Shown piece by piece: positions 1-7,900 of a stretch of DNA of 17,334 bases. Source of the stretch: CAUZFZ01 sp963579025. GTDB lineage: Bacteria > Planctomycetota > Planctomycetia > Planctomycetales > Planctomycetaceae. The DNA lies in contig CAUZFZ010000196.1 in assembly GCA_963579025.1 (NCBI GenBank), positions 1 to 17,334 of the forward strand, written 5' to 3'. Positions within the stretch are counted from its first letter, which is position 1. The number at the start of each line of letters is the position of its first letter. A program made the translations under genes and the position numbers. The notes under the pieces are model-generated. The model worked only from the letters and a program-made list of their open reading frames with translations, was not told where the DNA came from and did no database searches.

Positions 1-1
1 G

Positions 2-103
2 GTGACGGACAGTGAGATGCAGAGCGTGCGTCTAAAACGTAATGCTTTTCACGGCGACTGGAATTATGAGATTCACCCACATAAAAACAGGCGAAGCGGG
101 TAA
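2..103 (+). mobile_element. C-terminal remnant of an ISAzo13-family transposase
   Basis: The open frame enters from the left edge and ends at TAA 101-103. It encodes about 33 residues, including VTDSEMQSVRLKRN followed by AFHGDWNYEIHPHK. The block FHGDWNY.I.P matches my memory of the C-terminal end of ISAzo13-type (Rhodopirellula-type) DDE transposases, which often end with F-H-G-(E/D)-W-N-Y followed by a short basic tail. The rest of the element would lie to the left of the window, so I cannot tell whether the transposase is intact. Its stop lies 39 bp before the truncated hsdR frame, so this element probably disrupted hsdR. The family call is from memory of the motif, not from a search. Confidence 0.6.
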
Positions 104-122
104 GTTAATTCTGAACGACGCC
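104..122 (+). mobile_element. Probable outer end of the ISAzo13-like element
   Basis: Nineteen bases separate the transposase stop from the first hsdR-homologous base. They carry an in-frame TGA (112-114) that closes the hsdR frame upstream. hsdR homology resumes at 124 with AAC GGC CTG CCG CTG (NGLPL), a motif normally preceded by Val in HsdR. The T at 123 could be the third base of that lost Val codon. This places the element boundary between 122 and 123, with TA at 123-124 as a possible target. The opposite end of the element is outside the window, so neither the terminal repeat nor any duplication can be confirmed. Confidence 0.4.
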
Positions 123-141
123 TAACGGCCTGCCGCTGGTC

Positions 142-2868
142 GTGTTCGAGTTCAAAAGTGCCATCCGCGAAGAAGCGACGATTCACGACGCCTTCAAACA
201 ACTCACCATCCGTTACCGACGCGACATTCCCGAGCTGTTCAAATTCAACGCGTTTTGCGTGATCAGCGATGGCGTGAACAACAAAGCCGGTTCGTTCTTC
301 GCACCGTACGAGTTCTTCTACTCGTGGCGAAAGACAGATGGCCGCGACTTAATCGAAGCCGACGGCATTGATTCGCTGTATAGCATGATCCAGGGCATGT
401 TCCAGACGACTCGCCTGCTGGATGTGATTCGTAACTTCATCTACCTGCCCGACACCTCACGCCGCGGAGAAAAAATCCTCTGCCGCTATCCACAGTACTA
501 CGCCGCGACCAAGCTGTATCAAAACATTTTGGAACACATGCGGATCGAAGAGAACGGCGAACGAGGCGACGGCAAAGGCGGGACTTACTTTGGTGCCACC
601 GGTTGCGGCAAGAGTTTCACGATGTTGTTTCTCGCTCGACTGCTGATGAAGAGCGTCAAACTCGCCAGCCCAACAATCGTCGTCATCACCGATCGCACTG
701 ACCTGGACGATCAACTGTCGGCTCAGTTCACCAATGCCAAGGGCTTCATCGGCGACGAAGCCGTCATCAGTGTCGAAAGCCGTTCGCGACTGCGAGAGTT
801 GCTCAAAGGACGCAGCAGTGGCGGCGTGTTTCTGACCACGATTCACAAATTCACCGAAGACGTCGAACTGCTGACCGATCGCTGCAATGTCATCTGCATT
901 TCCGACGAGGCTCATCGCAGCCAGGTGAACTTAGACCAAAAAGTGACGGTCACCGAACAAGGTGGCGTGAAGAAGACTTACGGGTTCGCCAAATACCTGC
1001 ATGATTCGCTGCCCAAGGCAACTTATGTCGGCTTCACCGGCACACCGATCGACGCGACTCTGGATGTGTTCGGACCTGTGGTGGATTCGTACACGATGAC
1101 TGAATCGGTGATCGACGAAATCACGGTTCGCATCGTTTACGAAGGACGAGCCGCCAAGGTGTTGCTGGACAACAGCAAGCTGAAAGAAATCGAAGAGTAT
1201 TACGCACAGTGTGCTGATGAAGGGGCCAGCAATTACGCGATCGACACTAGCAAGAAAGCCAACCTGCAAATGAACTCGATTCTGGGTGATTTCGATCGCC
1301 TGAAATCATTGGCGGCTGATTTTGTCGGGCACTACGAAGCTCGAATCGCGGAAGGCTCGACCGTGGAGGGCAAAGCGATGTTCGTCAGCAGCAATCGCAG
1401 CATCGCCTATGCATTCTACCAGGAAGTGATTGCTCTGCGTCCGCAGTGGGCTGAAGTGAAAGTCTGTGCCGACGGGGTGCAGCTTAGCGCGCAGGAGCAG
1501 AAAGAAATCATGCCGATGGCATGCCTCAACATGGTGATGACGCGTGGCAAGGATGATGAGAAAGTTCTGTACGACTTGCTGGGAACGAAAGAGTATCGCA
1601 AGAAACTTGATGATCAGTTCAAGAGGACCGAATCGAATTTCAAAATCGCGATTGTGGTCGACATGTGGCTGACTGGTTTCGATGTGCCTTTTCTGGATTC
1701 GATGTACATCGACAAACCCGTCAAAAATCACAGCTTGATCCAGACCATTTCACGGGTGAACCGCAAGTATCAGCAGAAGCAAAAAGGGTTGGTGGTCGAC
1801 TACATCGGCATCAAGCGGCAGATGAATCTGGCTCTGGCCCAGTACAGCAAAGGCGACCAGGACAACTTTGAAGACGTGGCGGCGTCGGTTTTGGTGGTGA
1901 AGGATCATCTGGATCTGCTGAAGGCAATCTTTCACAGGTTTGATTCGCAGCCGTACTTCTCCGATCAGCCGATACAGCAACTGCACTGCCTGAATATGGC
2001 GGCGGAGTTTGTGCAGGTGACCGAAGAGCTGGAACAACGCTTCATGTTCCTCGCGAAACGTATGAAAGCGGCCTACGACATTTGCGTCGGCAGCGATCAA
2101 TTGAATCAGGACGAACGCGACCATATCCATTTCTATCTGGCCATCCGCAGCATCGTGTTCAAGCTGACTAAGGGTGACGCACCCGATGTGGCTCAGATGA
2201 ACGCCAAAGTTCAGCAGATGATTGCCGATGCTTTGGAAAGCGACGGCGTGGAAGAAATCTTCAAGATGGGCCAGGGCGATACGACCCAGGTTGATCTCTT
2301 CGATCCCGATTACCTGGCGAAAATCGACAAGATCAAACTGCCGAACACAAAGATCAAACTGCTGCAACAGTTACTCGCCAAAGCGATTGATGCTCTTAAG
2401 AAAACCAACAAGCTGAAGGGTGTCGACTTTTCCAAACAATTCGCCGCTCTTGTCGAAAAGTACAACGACCGCAGCGAACACGATGTGCTGCAAAGTACAG
2501 TGTTGGAAGATTTTACAGACGAAATTATTGATCTGTATCACGCGATCCGAGAAGAACGAGAATCGTTCGCGGAACTGGGGATCGACTTCGAAGAAAAGGC
2601 GTTCTACGACATCCTCAAAGCACTCACGATCAAGTACGACTTTGAATACCCGGAAGACAAGCTGCTGGAACTGGCAAAGAAGGTAAAAGTCATCGTCGAT
2701 GACAAAGCGAAATACACCGATTGGAGCCAGCGTGACGACATTAAAGCTGAACTGAAGGTTGACTTAATCATCCTGCTGGCCGATCACGGCTACCCACCAA
2801 TCGACCGAGACGAGGTCTATAAGGACATCTTCGAACAGGCCGAGAATTTCAAGAAGCACCAAGGGTGA
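142..2868 (+). CDS. hsdR: Type I restriction enzyme R subunit (HsdR), N-terminally truncated
   Basis: HsdR is the ATP-dependent DNA translocase and endonuclease subunit of type I restriction complexes. The motor is complete: Walker A GATGCGKS at residues 151-158, TDRTDLD near 184, SDEAHRS near 254-260, FTGTP at 298-302, WLTGFDVP near 508 and QTISRVNRKY near 533. A long helical C-terminal region follows. The nuclease domain is not complete. The frame opens inside it: NGLPLVVFEFK is readable from 124, and only the ExK half (E3-F-K5) lies after the first possible start, a GTG at 142 with no Shine-Dalgarno sequence. A TGA at 112-114 blocks extension. Full-length relatives are usually about 1000 or more residues, so roughly 130-150 N-terminal residues, including the catalytic Asp, are missing. 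It is probably a disrupted gene. hsdM and hsdS are not in the window. Confidence 0.88.
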   Translation: MFEFKSAIREEATIHDAFKQLTIRYRRDIPELFKFNAFCVISDGVNNKAGSFFAPYEFFYSWRKTDGRDLIEADGIDSLYSMIQGMFQTTRLLDVIRNFIYLPDTSRRGEKILCRYPQYYAATKLYQNILEHMRIEENGERGDGKGGTYFGATGCGKSFTMLFLARLLMKSVKLASPTIVVITDRTDLDDQLSAQFTNAKGFIGDEAVISVESRSRLRELLKGRSSGGVFLTTIHKFTEDVELLTDRCNVICISDEAHRSQVNLDQKVTVTEQGGVKKTYGFAKYLHDSLPKATYVGFTGTPIDATLDVFGPVVDSYTMTESVIDEITVRIVYEGRAAKVLLDNSKLKEIEEYYAQCADEGASNYAIDTSKKANLQMNSILGDFDRLKSLAADFVGHYEARIAEGSTVEGKAMFVSSNRSIAYAFYQEVIALRPQWAEVKVCADGVQLSAQEQKEIMPMACLNMVMTRGKDDEKVLYDLLGTKEYRKKLDDQFKRTESNFKIAIVVDMWLTGFDVPFLDSMYIDKPVKNHSLIQTISRVNRKYQQKQKGLVVDYIGIKRQMNLALAQYSKGDQDNFEDVAASVLVVKDHLDLLKAIFHRFDSQPYFSDQPIQQLHCLNMAAEFVQVTEELEQRFMFLAKRMKAAYDICVGSDQLNQDERDHIHFYLAIRSIVFKLTKGDAPDVAQMNAKVQQMIADALESDGVEEIFKMGQGDTTQVDLFDPDYLAKIDKIKLPNTKIKLLQQLLAKAIDALKKTNKLKGVDFSKQFAALVEKYNDRSEHDVLQSTVLEDFTDEIIDLYHAIREERESFAELGIDFEEKAFYDILKALTIKYDFEYPEDKLLELAKKVKVIVDDKAKYTDWSQRDDIKAELKVDLIILLADHGYPPIDRDEVYKDIFEQAENFKKHQG

Positions 2869-2945
2869 GGGCTGCGGCCAAAGAATTCCGGAACATGTCC
2901 GGCGACTCAGATTGTTTTTCGGATGTCCGAGTAGCGATCCACCTC

Positions 2946-2973
2946 GGGGGAGGATTAAAGGGGGGGAGGATTA
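2946..2973. repeat. Tandem-like 12-bp direct repeat at the sialidase pseudogene end
   Basis: The 12-mer gggggaggatta occurs at 2946-2957 and again at 2962-2973, 16 bp apart. It lies where the decayed sialidase reading frame (minus strand) loses family resemblance and becomes proline-rich (TNPPPL, then TAA). It may be a slippage product or a deletion seam. The rest of 2869-2945, between hsdR and this point, shows no gene I recognise. Confidence 0.5.
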
Positions 2974-3690
2974 GTGACTGGCTTGCCGTCGCGAACATCT
3001 TCTTCGCCAAACACGGCAGTCTGTACGGAGCCCACTCCACGCTTGCCGGCGCGGTCGAGCGTGTAACGCTGGTGGTCGTAGATGATGAAGAGCGTGCCGT
3101 CTTCCGACTGAATACCGTCGGGATACGACGACTCTCGTTCATCCAGTAGCAGCCCGCCTTTCCACGTCGCTCCGTCGTCGTCCGACACCAGCGCCGTCAT
3201 GTGAGAGCGTTTTCCGTCTGGTGAGTTGTTCCGCAACCAGAGGTTGATTGATCTGGACGCTGAAAGCGCTGATCGATGCCGAAAGTGCCGAAGAACGCTC
3301 AGAACAAACACGCCTGGCGTGCGCACCATCAGTAACGCTCCGGAGTTCAGCCGACGAATGAAGAATCGTTTGTTGCGGAACATTCGGCCCTGCAGGTAGA
3401 GCGTCTCCACGTTCGGCCGCCATCGGTGGAGACACTCTGTGCGATTCCGCCTGTATTTCGCAGCAGCATCCACAGGCTGCCGCCGTGGCGTAAGCTTCCA
3501 GCTTGCGAACCTGCATGTTGGCAAGCTGGAAGCTTACCCCACTCACCACGCTCGACGATCATGTGCTCATCGACTCGTGTGCCGGGAATGCGGACCTGGC
3601 CGATGCGTTCAAACGACTTGCCCTGATCCGTCGATCGGTACACGTTGGAACCACGCGAGGGCGGACTTTCGGCAAGGCAACGTAAAGCAA
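2955..3690 (-). pseudogene. Decayed sialidase/BNR-repeat protein
   Basis: Several fragments in order on the minus strand resemble secreted exo-sialidase-like proteins. RGSNVYRSTDQGKSFERIG (near 3600-3655) and GGSLWMLLRNTGGIAQSVSTDGGRTW (near 3405-3485) share one frame. RFFIRRLNSGALLMVR (3321-3370) and then RSHMTALVSDDDGATWKGG, SSYPDGIQSEDGTLFIIYDH and AVFGEEDV lie in another. Two Asp boxes (STDGGRTW and SDDDGATW) are visible. The frame changes between about 3405 and 3360. The N-terminal part and signal peptide are absent, since homology starts only a few codons after the DUF1501 stop. There are two apparent in-frame insertions: a palindromic element (3485-3542) and about 90 bp at 3231-3320. 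It follows DUF1501 on the same strand and is probably the last, dead member of the cluster. Confidence 0.75.
3485..3542. repeat. Long palindromic repeat (hairpin) inside the sialidase remnant
   Basis: The left arm at 3490-3510 begins GTAAGCTTCCAGCTTGC and pairs with the right arm at 3517-3537, which ends GCAAGCTGGAAGCTTAC. That gives 20 of 21 paired positions around a 6-base loop (CTGCAT). The flanks GTGG(C) and CCCAC extend the symmetry imperfectly to 3485 and 3542. On the minus strand it is read through as GKLPACQHAGSQAGSL between ...DEHMIVER and GGSLWMLLRN, without a frame change or stop. There is no T-tract, so a terminator is unlikely. I recall similar AAGCTTCCAGCTTGC palindromes as dispersed in planctomycete genomes. 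Confidence 0.85.
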
Positions 3691-3693
3691 ACG

Positions 3694-4992
3694 TCACAGC
3701 AGTTCCTTCACCGGTTCGCCGCCTTTGGTGATCGTTAGAGGCCGACCCAGCGGGCTGACGTTTTCCTTGCGCGGGTCGATTTTCAGAGCGTGACAGAAGG
3801 TGCAGAATAAATCGGGAACCGTGACCGGGTGTTTGTCGACCAGCGTGCCATCGTCTGTTGTGGCACCGATGACCTGGCCACCTCGAATGCCACCACCGGC
3901 CAGCGCGACATTGAACGACAACGGATGATGATCGCGACCGGCGTTGGCATTGATCCGCGGTGTGCGACCGAATTCGCCCATCCAGATCACCATCGTCTTC
4001 TCCAGCAGGCCGCGCTCTTTCAGGTCGGCGACCAGCGTGGCGAACGCCGGATCGACGCCGCTCGCCAGCGTCTTCACACGGCTGAAATTGTCCTGGTGGG
4101 TGTCCCAGCCGGGCGACTCGACCTCGACGAACGTGACTCCCTGTTCGACCAGCCGTCGAGCCAGCAGGCAGCCCTGGCCGAAATCCGTGCGACCGTAGCG
4201 GTCGCGGACGTTGTCTTTTTCCTGCGAGAGATCAAACGCCTTCAGCCGCGGACTGAGGACCATTCGCTTTGCATTGCCGTAAAGAATCTGGTGATTCCGG
4301 ACACGGGCCTTGCCGCTTGATTCGGCGAAGTCGACTTCCAGATCCTGCAACAGGTTATGTCGACGAGTGAAACGATCGGCTGCGATGCCGGGCGGCAGTT
4401 CGATGTTGTTCGGCGTTTTCGTGGGATCGAGAACAGCGAACGGAGCGACCGACGTACCCAGGAAGCCCGACCCGATGATGCCGGCGCGATGACCAATGGT
4501 GACGAAGTCGGGCAGGTCAAAACTGTCCGGACCCAGTTCGGCGGCAGCGATGGCACCGAGGCTGGGATGCTTCACCGTCTGCGACTGAACGTAGCCGGTG
4601 TGCAACTGGTACACCGCTCGGTCGTGGTTGCCTTCCTTGTTGTTAGTCAACGAGCGAATCAGGGAGATGTCCTGCATCTGCGAAGCGATGTTGTCCCAGC
4701 CCTCGGCGATACGAATGCCGCCGACGGCCGTGTCAATCGCCTTCGTCGGGCCGCCGTTGACCGTGCCCGGTTTTGGATCGAACGTCTCAAACTGACTTGG
4801 AGCTCCGCGCATGAATAGGAGGACGCACGACATACCACGCTTACGCAGTTCTGCAGCCTGCGAAGCAAAAGCGTCTTTCCAGCTCAGCGTGGCTGAACCA
4901 GCGGCTCCGGCAATCAACGTCGATGTAAATGCACGGCGGCTGAGGTTCTTATGAGTATTGGCCCGAACGCTTGGAGGAGTTTGTTGAGGCAT
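3694..4992 (-). CDS. DUF1501 family protein with Tat signal
   Basis: This 432-residue protein has a twin-arginine signal (NLSRRAFTSTLIAG, residues 17-29), so it is probably exported folded. Recognisable DUF1501 segments follow: LLFMRGAPSQFETFDPKPG, then IRIAEGWDNIASQMQDISLIRSL, GNHDRAVYQLHTGY, HPSLGAIAAAELG, VEVESPGWDTHQDNF, VIWMGEFGRTPRINANAGRDHH and a C-terminal TVPDLFCTFCHALKIDP. DUF1501 proteins are alkaline-phosphatase or sulfatase-like in fold. They are abundant in planctomycetes and usually encoded next to PSCyt/PSD1 proteins, and their substrate is not established. The ATG lies 4 bp after the stop of the upstream sialidase-PSD1 gene, so the pair is very likely co-translated. The length is normal and no damage is visible. 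Confidence 0.92.
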   Translation of the reverse strand: MPQQTPPSVRANTHKNLSRRAFTSTLIAGAAGSATLSWKDAFASQAAELRKRGMSCVLLFMRGAPSQFETFDPKPGTVNGGPTKAIDTAVGGIRIAEGWDNIASQMQDISLIRSLTNNKEGNHDRAVYQLHTGYVQSQTVKHPSLGAIAAAELGPDSFDLPDFVTIGHRAGIIGSGFLGTSVAPFAVLDPTKTPNNIELPPGIAADRFTRRHNLLQDLEVDFAESSGKARVRNHQILYGNAKRMVLSPRLKAFDLSQEKDNVRDRYGRTDFGQGCLLARRLVEQGVTFVEVESPGWDTHQDNFSRVKTLASGVDPAFATLVADLKERGLLEKTMVIWMGEFGRTPRINANAGRDHHPLSFNVALAGGGIRGGQVIGATTDDGTLVDKHPVTVPDLFCTFCHALKIDPRKENVSPLGRPLTITKGGEPVKELL

Positions 4993-4996
4993 TGAA

Positions 4997-7855
4997 TTAT
5001 CGTTTCGTCTGAAATTCCGTTGAGTTAATCAGCGCCCACAGGATGTCTTCGAAGGCCTCAGCGCGGCTCTCGATCTTGCCGATGTAGGCGCGGCACTTCG
5101 ACAGTTCGCGATCGGTCGGCCGACGAGCGAGTACCTGCAGGTAAATGCTGGCAATGGCTTCCGCATCATCGGGAGACTCCTTGAGGACACGACTGAGCAG
5201 ATTCATTCCCACAGCTTGAATGCGTTTATTCAGATCGGCGTTGTTCATCAGAAACAGCGATTGCGGGATGGTCCCCTCGACGTCCTCGTTCTTGAGCGAC
5301 GGATCGAAATCGAATTCGGCTTTGAACTTGCCCTCCAGAATGCTGATATTGAATCGCTTGCCGCCCTTCGTGTGGTATTGCGAGGCACCCAGCCTTCCGA
5401 GCACATGCTCCAGCGAATCCCACAACACGTCGGCACGTAACGGAGCCGGGCAGGAAGCGACCAAGTGTCGACGCTCTCCGAAACCTTCGCCCTGGCGGTA
5501 CTGTTGCTGATAGGTCTCGCTGTTCGTGATCGCACGGAACAGCTCTTTAATGTCGTAGTCCGTCCCTCGGAAGGCTCCGGTCAGCCTGGTCAGGACTTCC
5601 GCAAAGATGACCTCTTTCATGAGCCCCATGTCGTCCACGTTTTTGTAGAACGACTCACCCATGAGTTCGCCCCACACTCGATTAACGAAAGCCGCGGCGA
5701 ACCAGTAGTTCTGCTTGTCGACGACCACATCAGCCAGCGCCCGCCTTCGTTCGTGATCGCTGAGACTTCGGTCCGGCGAGCGACCGTCGAGAAAGCGGGG
5801 ATGGATGACGGAGAACGACTCGGGATCTTCCAGGCTCACCATCTTGTGCTCGCGATCGGGCACAGTGACCAACTGAACGCCAACCAGTTTCTTGTCTTCA
5901 AACAGTTGCTGATATTTGATGCGCGAGAAGTACGCGGCCAGTTCGTGAAACTGCGCGCGTTTCCACGGTTCGGTGAAATGATCGTGGCACTGGGCGCACT
6001 GGATCTGAATGCCGAGGAAGACGCGCGAGGTTTCGGCGGCTCGCTCCTCGGCCTCATCGGTATCGTGGGCGACCAGAAAGAATAGCTTGCCGCCTTCCGA
6101 ATTCGGGCGAGCCTGCCAGCCGGGCTGCTTCACCAGAGTGCTGTTGGGTGAGACGCTCTGAGAGAACCGCAGCTCACCTTCGGCTGTCAGTATGTCTCGG
6201 GTGATTTCTCCCCAACTGCGATCCTCACGAAACTGCTCGTACAGCCATTCTTCAAAGCTGCGAGTCAGTCCCATGCTCCGGCGATTCGTAATTCGACAAC
6301 TCACGACGTCTCGCCAGTATCTCGCCCAATGCCGAGCGTGACTGTCAGTCTCCAGCAAGTGATCAATCAGTCTCGAACGCTTAGCGGAGTCTGTGCTGGC
6401 GACGAACTCGGTGAGGTCCGCAGCTTCAGGCAACTGACCGGTAAGATCGAGTGTGACGCGGCGGATGAATTGCTCGTCCGTGGTCAGCGCCGCCGGTTCA
6501 ATGCGACGGGCCTGCGGTTCACGGGCAATCAGAGCATCGATTTCCCCTGGCACAATCGGCTTAAAGGATGTACGACGCCAGTCCTCTTCTTTCAACAGAG
6601 TCGAACTCGTCGTTGGCGTCGCATCCAGCTTCTTTGGCGCCGGCACTTTGGCGGAGTTTAGATCGGCCAGCCGTACGCGTTCAATTTCTATTGAGCGTTT
6701 GCCGCCGGTATGAGCGATATACAGAAAGCCGTCGTGCTCCATGACGTGCGGATAGTCGACGTGTCGCCCGCCGACGAGATAGAACAGTTTATTGAAAACG
6801 AGGCCGTCCTCACTGACGGCCAGTGTCAGCGGATCGCGACGTTTGGGATGAGTGTTCGAGACCAGCACGTAGCGCCCGTCGCTCAGACGCAGACCGTGCA
6901 ATTTCGAGGTGGCATCCGGGAAATCAGTTCTGGCCGGATTGCTCCAGGTGCGACCATCGTCGGTCGAGAACGCGCGGTAGAGATAACCGCCGCGGCCGTT
7001 GTCGCGAAAAAGCGACATCAGGTTTCCATCGGGAAGCGTCCACCAGAGCGGTTCTTCGGCCTTCAAGGCGCTGTCTTTGTCTGCCATTACGGGAAAGGAC
7101 TTCCACTTATTCAGGGCTGCTTTTCCTCCGATCAGAAACTCCACGCCGGACTGTCGATAGTCATACTTCCGCCGCGACATGGCCCACTCGCCAGTGGGCA
7201 GTTTCTTCGGCGGGAAATTATTGATCGCGTCCTCCTGAACGACGCCAGCAGAGTCCCAAACCTTCGTGACGGGATTCCATCGAAAGGCGTGCAGCGCGAG
7301 ACTCGGCCCGAAAAAGCCGGCAGCTTCGTCCAGGGAAGCGAGAGCCAGCAATTGACCGTCGCGGAGCCAGAACCCGCGCGAGATGTAGCGAAACCCCTTC
7401 TTATTACGCGTGTTGTAATGCGGCGAGTCCGGTCCCGATTGAGGCGGATAGGGGGTCATCAGACGCGGCGTATCCCACTTCACGCCGTCTGGACTCGTGG
7501 AGTATTTCACGACCTGACCCACCCGGTCTTCAATCTCCGGACCATCGCTCCACATGGCCCAGAAACGTCCGTCGTAGTGAATCAGATAGTTGTGTTGATT
7601 CACGCCATTCCGGGCGTGAACGTCGCTGACAACGATGTGCTGCACCGGGAGTCGCGGGAGTTTGTCGAAATCAATCTTGTGATGATCCGCCGGTGCCCAG
7701 TCGCCGGTCAGCATCAGGCTGGCCCGGGGGTTACTCACAGGGTGGGGATATTCCGGCGTCGCATCAGAAGCGATGGACGCCACCGCGAAACAAGCCATCC
7801 AGGCGAGGGCGAGCCCCGGCAGAATCGCTGTTACTTTACGACGTGCTCTTTTCAT
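4997..7855 (-). CDS. Exported sialidase-like / DUF1549 (PSCyt2) / DUF1553 (PSD1) fusion protein
   Basis: This 952-residue protein joins two modules usually encoded separately. Residues 1-30 form a signal peptide (basic MKRARRK, then a hydrophobic run to about 30). Residues 60-400 resemble a sialidase/BNR beta-propeller, with YSTSPDGVKWDTP near 118, the Asp box STDDGRTW at 297-304, and LAVSEDGLVFN and DYPHVMEHDG beyond it. Residues about 430-650 are DUF1549 (FKPIVPGEIDALI, FIRRVTLDLTGQLP, and the cytochrome-like CAQCH at 620-624). Residues about 695-952 are DUF1553 (RRALADVVVDKQNYWFAAAFVNRVWG ending EDILWALINSTEFQTKR). PSCyt2/PSD1 proteins are typical of planctomycetes and are linked to polysaccharide degradation, but their biochemistry is unproven. 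It starts 45 bp after the DUF4838 gene and is followed by DUF1501. No frameshift is visible across the junction. Confidence 0.9.
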   Translation of the reverse strand: MKRARRKVTAILPGLALAWMACFAVASIASDATPEYPHPVSNPRASLMLTGDWAPADHHKIDFDKLPRLPVQHIVVSDVHARNGVNQHNYLIHYDGRFWAMWSDGPEIEDRVGQVVKYSTSPDGVKWDTPRLMTPYPPQSGPDSPHYNTRNKKGFRYISRGFWLRDGQLLALASLDEAAGFFGPSLALHAFRWNPVTKVWDSAGVVQEDAINNFPPKKLPTGEWAMSRRKYDYRQSGVEFLIGGKAALNKWKSFPVMADKDSALKAEEPLWWTLPDGNLMSLFRDNGRGGYLYRAFSTDDGRTWSNPARTDFPDATSKLHGLRLSDGRYVLVSNTHPKRRDPLTLAVSEDGLVFNKLFYLVGGRHVDYPHVMEHDGFLYIAHTGGKRSIEIERVRLADLNSAKVPAPKKLDATPTTSSTLLKEEDWRRTSFKPIVPGEIDALIAREPQARRIEPAALTTDEQFIRRVTLDLTGQLPEAADLTEFVASTDSAKRSRLIDHLLETDSHARHWARYWRDVVSCRITNRRSMGLTRSFEEWLYEQFREDRSWGEITRDILTAEGELRFSQSVSPNSTLVKQPGWQARPNSEGGKLFFLVAHDTDEAEERAAETSRVFLGIQIQCAQCHDHFTEPWKRAQFHELAAYFSRIKYQQLFEDKKLVGVQLVTVPDREHKMVSLEDPESFSVIHPRFLDGRSPDRSLSDHERRRALADVVVDKQNYWFAAAFVNRVWGELMGESFYKNVDDMGLMKEVIFAEVLTRLTGAFRGTDYDIKELFRAITNSETYQQQYRQGEGFGERRHLVASCPAPLRADVLWDSLEHVLGRLGASQYHTKGGKRFNISILEGKFKAEFDFDPSLKNEDVEGTIPQSLFLMNNADLNKRIQAVGMNLLSRVLKESPDDAEAIASIYLQVLARRPTDRELSKCRAYIGKIESRAEAFEDILWALINSTEFQTKR

Positions 7856-7900
7856 ATTGGTTTCTTTGTTACGGATGCTTCGGTCCAGTGGGACCCGGCT

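Noticed and set aside
3485..3542. Hairpin as a rho-independent terminator for DUF1501
   Set aside because: No T-tract follows on either strand, and the hairpin lies inside a sialidase-derived reading frame, so a dispersed palindromic repeat is the better explanation.
3139..3549. 136- and 189-codon minus-strand frames near 2955-3549 as separate hypothetical genes
   Set aside because: They are pieces of one frameshifted sialidase remnant plus the read-through palindrome. Their starts (MVSGVSFQLANMQ, MPTCRFASWKLTP) come from the repeat itself.
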